Assembly: GCA_038025085.1 (NCBI GenBank)
Contig: CM076147.1
Coordinates: forward strand, 2,485,001-2,549,000
Direction: 5' to 3'
Origin: Tetragonia tetragonoides
Taxonomy: Eukaryota; Streptophyta; Magnoliopsida; Caryophyllales; Aizoaceae
DNA: 64,000 nt
The position numbers were made by a program, and so were the translations under genes. The notes beneath the pieces were generated by a model, which was not told where the DNA came from, did not search any database, and saw only the letters and a program-made list of their open reading frames with translations. Below, piece by piece: positions 47,801 to 55,237 of the stretch. Each line of letters begins with the position of its first letter. Position 1 is the first letter of the stretch.

Positions 47801-49264
47801 TGGGGATTCGGATGACGCTCCCGGGGCACCGAGGGTCCTGTCGGGTCGTGATAGACCGCCCGAAAAAGTTTGGGCAAATATGACACTAGGGCCACGAGAA
47901 GCCGAAAATGAAGTCCACGATTTTTGGGCTTTCGGGAGGCCCCGAAACAAAGGTGGATATTTTCGCACTACATCGCACGGAACACCCTTAGGGGACATGG
48001 GAGGCCCTTGGAGTCGCTTATCCAGTCCCTGATAGGCTTGGAACAACGTTTTACAGGACACTGAGGCAAGAGTTGGAACACCAAAGGCATGAGTGATATC
48101 AAAGTTCGGAGATCCGGATGACGCTCTCGGGGCATCGAGGGTCCTCTAGGGTCAGGTAGGACCCCAGAGAGAAGTTTGGGGAAAAATGACACACTCGCCC
48201 CGGGAAGCCGAAGGCGAAAGCTATAATCCTTTGGAGTCGCTTATCCGGTCCCTGATAGCTTGGAACGGCATTTTACGGGACACTGATGTAAGAGTAGGAA
48301 CACCAAAGGCATGGGTGATATCAAAGTTCGGAGATCCGGATGACGCTCCCGGGACACCGAGGGTCTTCAAGGGTGATGGTAGACCCCCGAGAAGTTTGGG
48401 CAACAATAAGACGCGAGCCCCGGGAAGCCGAAAGCGAAGGCTATAATCCACGTTTTTTGAGCTTTCGGGAGGCCCCGAAACGAAGGTGGATAGGGGACAT
48501 TGGAGGCCCTTGGGTTGCTTATCCGGTCCTAATAGGTTTGGAGTGGCGTTTTACGGGACACTGATGTAAGAGTTGGAACACCAAAGGCATGGGTGATATC
48601 AAAGTTCGGGGATCCGGATTACGCTCACGGGGTATCGAGGGTCCTCTAGGGTCATGATTGACCCCCGAAAAAGTTTGGGCTAAAATGACACCCAGGGCCC
48701 TAGAAGCCGAAAACGAAGGTTATAATCCACGTTTTTTGGGCTTTCGGGAGGCCCCGAAACAAAGATGAACATTTTCGCATCACATTAAGCGGAACACCCC
48801 TAGGGGACATGGGAGGCCCTTGGAGTCGCTTATCCGGTCCCTGATAGACTTGGAAGGGCGTTTTACGGGACTCTGATGTAAGAGTCGGAACACCAAAGGC
48901 ATGAGTGATATCAAAGTTTGGAGATCCGGATGAAGCTCCCGGGGCACCGAGGGTCCTCTAGGGTCATGGTACACCCCCGGAGAAGTTTGGGCAAAAATGA
49001 CACGCGAGCCTTGGGAAGCCGAAAGCGAAGGCTAGTCCACGTTATTTGAGCTTCCGGAGGTCCTGGAACAAAGGTGGATATTTTCTCACCACATCGCACG
49101 GGACACCCCTAGGGGACATGGGAGGAACCCGGGGTACTGTTTTATTTGTTTCTTTTTTGTACTGCTTTATTTGTTTCTTTTCTGTTGTATGTTCAGTGAT
49201 GGAAGTTCTGGTGTACCTGTTTTCATTATCGCAGCCAAGGAAAGCAGAAGACAAGAAGCAATGA
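35805..49264 (+). CDS. MRPL53: mitochondrial ribosomal protein mL53, copy A
   Basis: Exon 1 is 35805-36161 (119 codons), exon 2 is 49235-49264 (PRKAEDKKQ and stop); 128 aa, phase-0 junction, GTCAGT donor and ATCGCAG acceptor. The intron is about 13.07 kb, extreme for this small gene. The protein starts [16 protein letters not shown] and keeps the mL53 pattern: VKxEF strand, helix with CMEFLAQC, SNPxC, RRTD, then [13 protein letters not shown] and a C-terminal basic tail. mL53 is a component of the mitochondrial large ribosomal subunit; similarity to the animal MRPL53 is weak but collinear. It is 77% identical over exon 1 to copy B about 19 kb away in the same orientation. The choice of exon 2 rests on the close match of its product to copy B's tail (RAKAEEKKP). 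Whether such a long, repeat-filled intron is spliced efficiently is unknown; read-through stops at 36186. Confidence 0.85.
37419..37829 (-). CDS. divergent intronless histone H3.3-like gene
   Basis: A single exon of 136 codons plus TAA, nested antisense in the mL53-A intron. The product aligns end to end with H3 without gaps and carries the plant H3.3 signature Tyr41, His87, Leu90. Against consensus H3.3 I see G12I, A15F, R17K, T22Y, A24M, A25C, T31S, I62L, D77N, T80N, A98M, I124F, R128K, G132C, E133D and A135T; Lys4, 9, 14, 18, 23, 27 and 36 are kept. The frame stays open 39 codons upstream to an ATG at 37946, but a TATAAATA box at 37961-37954 places transcription start near 37925, so 37829 is the real start. 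Lack of introns, present in plant H3.3 genes, suggests a retrocopy. The intact frame and substitutions concentrated in tail and C-terminus suggest a retained variant rather than a dead copy, but this is inference. Confidence 0.88.
   Translation of the reverse strand: MARTKQTARKSTIGKFPKKQLAYKMCRKSAPSTGGVKKPHRYRPGTVALREIRKYQKSTELLLRKLPFQRLVREIAQNFKNDLRFQSHAVLALQEAAEMYLVGLFEDTNLCAIHAKRVTIMPKDFQLAKRIRCDRT
37954..37961 (-). promoter_or_regulatory. TATA box of the H3.3-like gene
   Basis: TATAAATA on the minus strand, 125 bp upstream of the H3 start codon and only 8 bp upstream of the farther in-frame ATG at 37946. It supports the downstream ATG as the start. Confidence 0.65.
38919..39068 (+). mobile_element. 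tRNA-derived SINE, best copy of a second family
   Basis: A-box-like GGTAGCTCAGTTG and B-box-like AAGTTCAAGGCCCC are followed by CTTCAGGGCCCATTGGATTA, GTCAAGCAAAAACCTTGGAT and a short A-rich end. The 3' half recurs at 39545, 50690 and 50815, so this is a dispersed family. Confidence 0.65.
39545..39645 (+). mobile_element. SINE 3' fragment
   Basis: TTTAGGGCCCATGGGATTAG followed by GTCAAGCAAAGCTTGGATAA and CATGTTATCCAAAAG matches the 3' half of the SINE at 38919. The 5' boxes are absent or decayed. Confidence 0.55.
39650..40800 (+). mobile_element. decayed LINE reverse transcriptase with internal 429-bp tandem duplication
   Basis: Broken frames read [20 protein letters not shown] (fingers region of L1 reverse transcriptase), then [10 protein letters not shown] (decayed form of the YADD-type catalytic box; the catalytic Asp pair is reduced), [19 protein letters not shown] and [13 protein letters not shown]. 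From 39935 the segment is repeated at 40364 with few differences, giving two head-to-tail units of 429 bp to about 40800. A G-run near 40060 differs in length between units. Stops in both units show it is dead. Confidence 0.8.
40801..41180 (-). mobile_element. probable LINE zinc-knuckle fragment
   Basis: In minus-strand broken frames [14 protein letters not shown] and [10 protein letters not shown] resemble the CxxC..HLFxxC region near the end of plant L1 ORF2. Boundaries unclear. Confidence 0.35.
41215..41403. mobile_element. Tourist/PIF-Harbinger-like MITE
   Basis: 189 bp bounded by TTA on both sides (41212-41214, 41404-41406). Terminal inverted repeats of about 40 bp start GGGCACGCTTGGAATGGGGG on the left and GGACGTGCTTGGATTGAGGG on the right read inversely, and both continue into GGTAATGATTAAGGGGGTAA. 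TSD length and GGGC start fit PIF/Harbinger. Confidence 0.85.
41987..43313. mobile_element. Stowaway-like MITE split by LINE sequence
   Basis: The left end TACTCTCTCTGTTCCTAAAT followed by CATCTACCCAC is the inverse of GTGGGTAGATGAATTAGGAA, CAGATGGAGTA at the right (43283-43313). The roughly 1.06 kb between about 42200 and 43262 is LINE sequence, so the MITE was there first. Confidence 0.65.
42200..43262 (+). mobile_element. LINE 3' segment (zinc-knuckle region and tail)
   Basis: Frames, with shifts and stops, read [39 protein letters not shown], then [20 protein letters not shown], the zf-RVT motif that closes plant L1 ORF2, then [12 protein letters not shown]. The 3' end TTGATTAATAAAAATTTTCC TTATCTAAAAA is typical. 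It may be the rest of the LINE whose reverse transcriptase lies at 39650 or an independent truncated copy inside the MITE. Confidence 0.8.
43314..45975. other. intron sequence, no gene seen
   Basis: Non-coding DNA inside mL53-A intron 1. A SINE-like scrap near 44010-44085 (GCGTATATCCGACCCCTCC, GGGAGCCTCTTTTGAGGCAT) and a 12-C run at 45240 are the only notable items. The open frame at 43983-44237 lies across the SINE scrap. Confidence 0.5.
45976..49125. repeat. GC-rich tandem array, about 310/280-bp alternating monomers
   Basis: About eleven units. The marker GATATCAAAGTTC (or close variant) occurs at about 46347, 46591, 46898, 47177, 47492, 47789, 48095, 48317, 48595 and 48907, giving spacings of 244, 307, 279, 315, 297, 306, 222, 278 and 312 bp. 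Two monomer types alternate from 46591: type B (GAGCTGGAACACC, CCCGAAAAAGTTTGGG, AGAAGCCGAAAACGAA) and type A (GAGTCGGAACACC, GGAGAAGTTTGGGC, GGAAGCCGAAAGCGAAGG), so the higher-order unit is an AB dimer near 590 bp. One deletion fuses two A units at 48095-48317. Edge units are the most diverged. Open frames appear on both strands but shift between units, so coding is unlikely. The array ends about 110 bp before mL53-A exon 2. Confidence 0.95.
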
Positions 49265-49904
49265 CTGACCCTCCACCAAAGGTTGGCGAAAAAAGTGAGT
49301 CAACTTTTGTTTTCGCTTGACCCTACACAGTACATACTTGAATTGTCATATGCATACTATGATTCCTAAAAACAACATTGGATAAGAAAGATTCTGTTTA
49401 GAGATGTTCTGTCTTTGGAGTACGTGGCCTTGTGGTTCTAGAGAGAATGCTAGAATCTTTAGGATTAAGGATAAGAATATGCTTGAAGTTTTACTTGGAA
49501 ATCGTCTTCCATAGTATAATAATATAGTTAATTAGTTATGACTTCTTTAAAAAAGATTCTGTATACATAATGAATCCAACAGTTAGTGAGTCTGAGCAAC
49601 AGAGATCATATTTATGAATGATGTGTGCACTATGCCTCCGTGACGGTAGATTGATAGCACTTAAACTAAAACTTACCTATCTTGAGGATCCCATAATCAT
49701 CAAGTTTAGTCTGTAAAAATAGAGGAAAGTTAGTAACTTCAAACTGTATCCATTGTTTGTGTCTTTTGTGTTTCTTCATGGTATTATATGTATATCTTTG
49801 CCAGGTTAGTACACAATCAAATTTAAATGATGGAGTCACTCTTTGAGCAACAATGATTTGCAGGACTTTGATGTTTTCACCCCAATGTCTGTTCCATTTT
49901 TTTT
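49265..49904. other. mL53-A 3' UTR and spacer
   Basis: Probably the 3' UTR of mL53-A at the start, then AT-rich spacer. No further exon recognised. Confidence 0.45.
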
Positions 49905-50600
49905 ATTATCTTTTTTCGGTGATTAATAACTTTATTAATACCACATCAAGTAAAGTACAGCTACTGACAGCTGGTATATAACTCACTCAACTCCAGAGAA
50001 ATCTACAACTCTACAAACTGAAAGGAACAGATCAGTTGTAGGAGATAAGCACAAAGGCAGGCAGGTTCACCTTCTAGAAAGGTTATCCATCCTTCATCTT
50101 GCTATAAAACATATCATTACGTAGATACAAAAACACACACCAAGAAGAAACACTATGACTTTTATTGTCGCCCTCAATAAAACAGCGCCGCTTGTCATCC
50201 TTTTGACATCTAAAAGCACAATCTGTCTGGTTATTGTATCAGTACCCAACTCATACTACTGGAACACCATGATTTCTGTCACTCCACATAGCATACACAA
50301 GCTCAGCGTAATGACATATTAAATCCACAAGCTTGACCCAGCTTCCCGTTACTGAGCTGCAGTGCCGCAACCCATGTAAGATCAATATTCACACCTGGAC
50401 TGTGGGGGAGCAAGCCATTGCATAATCTCGTAATAAGAATAAGAATAAGAATAAGAACCAGTAATTTGCTCATATGATTCATCTGCTACTTTGCATGAAC
50501 TACATAGGCATTGCCTATCACATTGAAACCCCCAACTCAATAACGTCGGCAGCTTATTAATAAACTTTGCCATAGAGCAAGCCATAAAGTGAACCCTGCT
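49905..50600 (-). mobile_element. possible LINE 3' remnant
   Basis: The minus strand ends TTATTAATAAAGTTATTAAT CACCGAAAAAAG, like LINE tails, and broken frames such as VYAMWSDRNHGVPVV recall the end of plant L1 ORF2. An (AATAAG)4 microsatellite lies at about 50430-50455. No target duplication found. Confidence 0.35.
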
Positions 50601-50689
50601 GTAGGGCTAGCAAGATTACTACAAATCAGGTTTTTCCAAGGAACTCGAGGTAGATTACTACTCTATCCTTAATTTAATGTTGCAAGGAG

Positions 50690-50930
50690 GTAGATTACTA
50701 CTTAGGTTCGAATCCCCTCAGGGCCACCGGAGGTTTATCTGGTCCTTAACTTCAGGGACCATGGGATTAGTCAAGCAAAGCTTGGATACCCATGTTATCT
50801 AATAAAAATTAGATGAAGGTGGATTACTACTCTATCCTTCGAGTCCCTTCAGACTTGGTTAACTTCAGGGCCCATGGGATTAGTCAAGCAAAGCTTGGAC
50901 ACCCAAGTTATCTAAAAAAAGGATGCCTTA
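50690..50930 (+). mobile_element. two SINE fragments in tandem
   Basis: GGGATTAGTCAAGCAAAGC followed by TTGGATACCCATGTTATCTA occurs at about 50763 and, slightly changed, at about 50876. Each is preceded by a B-box-like TTCGAATCCCCTCAGG or TTCGAGTCCCTTCAG. They are the 3' halves of the family best preserved at 38919, repeated about 113 bp apart. Confidence 0.6.
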
Positions 50931-51264
50931 TTTCTCATGTGCTTGTAACTGGGTCTAATTATGTTTGAACATTCAGTATAGGTTCTTAGCTTTAAAGTAT
51001 TTGTTGATTCTAACTTTTGGAATCCGTTCAAACTAATTGAACTACTTTGAGGAATATTGTTTCATTGGAGACTATATAATGCATCAATGCTGACATTTAG
51101 TTTTAAAAAATATGGCCTATTGAGAATATTTTGTTAAATCATCTCTTTAATTAGGTGTTTGCTTGTTATCCTTTCTTCCTTCAGTAACTCTTTCTTATTA
51201 GTCTTTTTTGCGCTTTTTGTTATTCAGTCTCTTAATGGTCTTGATTGATTTTGGTTCTTTTAAC

Positions 51265-51298
51265 CAAGGAAAGCGAGACAAGAAGCAATCACTCACAT
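51265..51298 (+). pseudogene. decayed second copy of mL53 exon 2
   Basis: CCAAGGAAAGC followed by GAGACAAGAAGCAAT matches exon 2 of mL53-A at 49235 apart from a 2-bp deletion and a substitution, and similarity continues weakly (ACTCAC, CCTCCA) past the stop. The upstream AG acceptor is gone (TTAACC) and the deletion breaks the frame. It could be the leftover of a local duplication of the gene's 3' end about 2 kb apart. Short match, so chance cannot be fully excluded. Confidence 0.45.
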
Positions 51299-51299
51299 G

Positions 51300-51883
51300 T
51301 CCTCCAGCAGTCTGCTTGAACCTAAGCAAGTAGCTGTTCAAGAACTGATGATTTGCGAGTGTCTGTGATGCGCTCAAAAAGTCCTTTAAGCATCTGGTGG
51401 TTGCTTTAGCAGTGATCTCATGTTGTTTCATTGTACCCCTGGATTAGTTTTAGTGGATAGTCATGTATTTCCTGGTCGCTTTCGTCGCATTATAGTCTTT
51501 GTTCGTCACTCTTCCATGGATGGATGTAAGTTCATGTTCCAAAGGAAGATGCATTCTTTAAAATTTAATCAGCTCTTGAAGCTTGTTATATCTGGCTACA
51601 ACTTTGTAATATATTTTGAAATTCTTTGTTTGGCTACTACTGTAAGACTAAGTTTTGATCCCTTATAACTGTTGTACAAGTTACAGCCATGTCTAAACAA
51701 CAGACGATCCTTGTCTAGCCAGAGAAGAATGCTTGCCAATTTTGCATAGAGGGATGGCAAGTCTCAATTATATGCTATATCCCAGGAAGTGGAAATTCTT
51801 GTCCAGGATATTGTGTGGTGAAGTACAGGGATCATGAAAATAATTAACAAGGACTGGATTGTGGATCTTGGAGAAAAGGGTTT

Positions 51884-51914
<31 letters not shown>

Positions 51915-52180
51915 CTTGCCCTTAGAGGTGAAATTTAGCTTAAAATACAGAGTTAGATGTAAGGTTATGACATTAGTGTCAATGTGTCATGGTTACCATA
52001 AATGATAAAATATGCACCCACGTACGCGAGCACACGCATGGACCCAAACCATCCAAAGACTCAAATCCTAGGATGCACGAATGCTCTTCTAAGTAGAATA
52101 TTTTTTTTTTTTTGGTGAAATTCTAAGTAGAATATTTAAACCCCATACGTTTAAAATTCATATAGTAATATACATACTAA
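51300..52180. other. spacer with long T-run, no gene seen
   Basis: Contains a run of about 26 T near 51890-51915. The frames at 51198-51431 (minus) and 51420-51668 (plus) show no family motif. Confidence 0.5.
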
Positions 52181-52185
52181 TAATA

Positions 52186-52782
52186 TGTTGGGGACTTTAC
52201 GCCCCCACTACCATACTACTATGACCACAGCAAAAGCACAATAAATAAAATACACAAGTTAAATAAACACACACAATATTTAGCGTGGAAAACCCCTCTC
52301 AACTAGGGGAAAAACCACGAACCACAAATTGACTACTAATCATCATCAAAGATAGAGTTACATCGATAGACACTTAAATACTAACATCTCAATCTCCTCT
52401 AGCCGGTAAGTGACTCTTCCACTACTACTACCCCACATATGACTTTATGCACGGAAAAGCCACAAAACAATCCCCCAATCCATAACCTAGTTTTTGAGGT
52501 CAAAGCAAGAAACCCTCCACATAGCTTTTGAAGTCAAAGCTAGAAACCCTCCACATAGCTTTTGGGAAAAGCTAGAAACTGTTCAACTCATTGTCTAGGC
52601 TTTCTACACACCCGCAAACTCTCTTCAACTGCAACAAGGGAGCTCTCTCTCTACCTTGGGGCTGAGCCAACTTCTTCAATCCGCTACTACCTATATTTAT
52701 ATGCCTCTGAAAGACTCCTACTCCTTTCACATAACTATTACCTTTCCAATTACTACTCCTACATAAATAGAATACTACTACA
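52186..52782 (-). mobile_element. solo LTR with 5-bp target duplication
   Basis: The 597-bp unit starts TGTTGGGGACTTTACGCC and ends AATACTACTACTACA-like (…CTACTACA), so on the minus strand it has the TG...CA ends of an LTR. TAATA flanks both sides (52181-52185 and 52783-52787). The minus strand shows a TATAAATATAGG box and, near its end, GGGGTTTTCCACGCTAAATA, usual for Copia-type R-U5 regions. An internal 36-bp segment containing GAAACCCTCCACATAGCTTT is duplicated (about 52508-52580). No internal retroelement domains flank it. Confidence 0.75.
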
Positions 52783-52851
52783 TAATAATATTCTATCTAC
52801 CAAAATAACACTACTAAAACACATCACGTGTTGTAGCTGCTTCTATGATTT

Positions 52852-53160
52852 TTGCAGTGCTTTGGGAGGTAGAGATTGCTAAAGCTAAGGATGTGGCGCT
52901 TGGTTTACAGCTTCCTCATACGTACAGCTTCGAGCAAATTGTTGTGGAGACGGATAATCTCACTGTTTTCAATCCTTTGTCTAGTTTTAGTAGAAGTCCT
53001 AGTATGCTTTAGCTTGATTATTGAGGATGCTCTTGCTCAAGTTAGTAATCTTCATAATGTTGTGTGGTCTTTTGTTAAGCGTAGTGGTAATGGTATAGCT
53101 AATGAGTTAGCACATGTGCAACCTTGGGAGTTAGGGTGTCGGTTTTGGGAGTCATCTCTC
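52852..53160 (+). pseudogene. RNase H-like (RVT_3) C-terminal fragment
   Basis: Reads EIAKAKDVALGLQLPHTYSF, VVETDNLTVFNPL, then after a frameshift LIIEDALAQVSNLHNVVWSF and NGIANELAHV. This is the second half of the plant RNase H-like domain found in L1 LINEs and dispersed gene copies. An internal stop and frameshift near 53008 show decay. Confidence 0.75.
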
Positions 53161-53169
53161 CCTACCAAC

Positions 53170-53321
53170 GTTGATGTAGCTCTATTATCTAGAGTACCTG
53201 TAGCGTCTCTACTAACAATGCCCACTGAAGTACCAAAGTCTCCCAAACGCCCAACATCAACATTGATCTTTACGACACCAACCTCCGGAGCAAACCAAGA
53301 GCACTTGTGCTTCACAACCAT
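53170..53321 (-). pseudogene. RNase H-like (RVT_3) N-terminal fragment, inverted
   Basis: On the minus strand the frame reads WFAPEVGVVKINVDVGRLGD, FGTSVGIVSRDATGTL, the first half of the same domain type as at 52852 but on the opposite strand and facing it. The two halves are complementary parts of one domain separated by only tens of bases. Confidence 0.7.
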
Positions 53322-53649
53322 TAACCCGAAAGGCCGAGCAGCTACGTCTCGATCCAGATCACCCAGAAGCTTGCAAAGGTAAGAGTTTTACATCTATTGG
53401 AGACCGGACAAGACCATTAGGTTATAACTTTTAAATTCTTAACAATTAAGCTAGCCAACATTGGCAAATTTTGGTACATCCAATTTTTTTATGTTATTTA
53501 GCTAGCAAATATGTACAATTTGCCTTACATATTCTTTATTTATTCATAATTTCTTAAATAGAAAATTGCAAACTAGGTACATTTTGAAAGTATTATTTTT
53601 TTTTTTCACATCTTGAAAGTATTATTAGTATGTATATTAGTATATGAAC

Positions 53650-54620
53650 TGTTAGGGATGGGCCCTCAAATCAATAATAAACACAAGAACATAATATTTA
53701 AAGGGTGGTTGAATCCACCCACTACTTCAATTACTCAACTGTAAATTACAAGTTCAATGATGTTTCTCTCAAAACTAGGTCTGGCAATGGGTGGGATTTG
53801 GGTCGGGTGGAGCATCATCCGCATCCACACATTTAATTTTTAAGCTTCACCCGTCCACCCATCACCCACAAAATACTCCACCCGCATCCAATCCACCCAT
53901 CACCCACGGGTGAACGGGTGGTAAACGGGTGGATAAAGAGCTAAACTATATTAAGGATTTTGACAAAAAATCAACTTAACAAATCAAATTTCATAAAATT
54001 AAATCAACATACTTGAGTGAAAAAGTGCAAGAGCCCATAACAAAGTCTCATATTACAAAGAAATCCTATTATTACTAAGATATATAACCCCAAATGTCTT
54101 ATTTTAATTTTTTTTGATAGTCTTTTTGTTTTTTAATGTATAATAAAATATTAAACGGGTGATGGGTGAATTTGTGGATTGGGTTCGCGGGTGGAAAATC
54201 ATCACCCGAATCCCACCCAACCCACTATTTGATCCACCCACCACCCACCCATTCATCCGTTTATTCAGGTTTTCACCCATTTATTTGGGACGGGTGGAGC
54301 AGGTTCGTGGATACCCACGACCCATTGCCAGGCCTACTCAAAACACTCTCCCGTCAATAGTTATCCAAGCACACAATAATTCTACCTAGGTGCCCATATT
54401 TATAGGCTACACAATACACTACTTCTACCACAACTAGTAAACTAGTTTCCTTCCTAAACTCAATTACCTACACAATTAGATAACTCTTACAATTACTTGC
54501 CAAGCAATTAACTACTAAATACTTATCTTACCAAAATGTTCTACCACGTAAATAATCTGCCGAAGACTACTACTAAAGCAAATCTAATAACCTGCTGTCA
54601 ATATCCCATAAGCTCCCAAA
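53650..54620. mobile_element. LTR-like element hosting a hAT insertion
   Basis: Starts TGTTAGGGATGGGCCCTC and, like the solo LTR at 52186, contains ACACAAG...ATAATATTTAAAGGGTGG and a minus-strand TATAAATATGGGC box near 54400. The right end and a target duplication could not be defined. The hAT MITE at 53776-54336 interrupts it. Confidence 0.3.
53776..54336. mobile_element. hAT MITE with CACCC/GGGTG words
   Basis: Terminal inverted repeats TAGGTCTGGCAATGGGT and ACCCATTGCCAGGCCTA (one mismatch) bound 561 bp. A perfect 8-bp target duplication CTCAAAAC lies at 53768-53775 and 54337-54344. GGTGGGAT and CCACCCA words fill both subterminal regions. Confidence 0.95.
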
Positions 54621-54639
54621 ATTGCCAAAACACCTTCAC

Positions 54640-55198
54640 TAATATGTTGGGTTTAGGCAGACTTGATCTTTGGCTAATTGTTTGGTGGGCCACGATATTA
54701 TAAGTGAAGTATTTTGGCTGGAGTTTTTTTGGAAGGAGTTTGGTAGCCTTTAGCCTCTTAATAATTTGTAGAAGTTAATGGAGAATAAATGTCCTTATTG
54801 GTCATTTCCTCAAAAAAAAAAAGTTGTAACCTAATTAAGTTTGAAATCTGTATGCACCGACATTTGTGCCTCGTCCGCAACATATAGAAAAGCATCTTAA
54901 AAGTATTCTTTTAGGGTAATTTTAAATTTAATCTTTGAAATAGTAGTCAAATGTGGTGTAGAGTAAAAAAAATTGTGGTAGAGGAGAATAATTTTTTATT
55001 TTTGAGGGGAATAATTTTTTTTTACTTTTTTATTATTGAGGAATGTTGGTTGTAAAGGAGAATAATTTACTTGAATCCCACCAAGCAGTAGACCCAAAGG
55101 CCAAAACCCCCCATCCCCTCCGAAACCCCTACCCATTTCTCAGTTCTCACGGATTACATTTACAGGATCATCTCATCAACTTAAATTCTCTACATTCC
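54640..55198. other. upstream region of mL53-B
   Basis: AT-rich spacer with no element ends or exons recognised. The last 100 bp are presumably the mL53-B promoter and 5' leader; no clear TATA box was picked out. Confidence 0.45.
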
Positions 55199-55202
55199 AG
55201 AG

Positions 55203-55236
<34 letters not shown>

Positions 55237-55237
55237 A
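55199..55237 (+). repeat. GA tract abutting the mL53-B start codon
   Basis: GA dinucleotides with one A/GA interruption, ending directly at the ATG. Parallels the tract before mL53-A. Confidence 0.95.

Noticed and set aside
47684..48061. Long open frames in the tandem array (both strands)
   Set aside because: Frames shift and break from unit to unit and appear on both strands, as expected for GC-rich repeats with few stops rather than genes.
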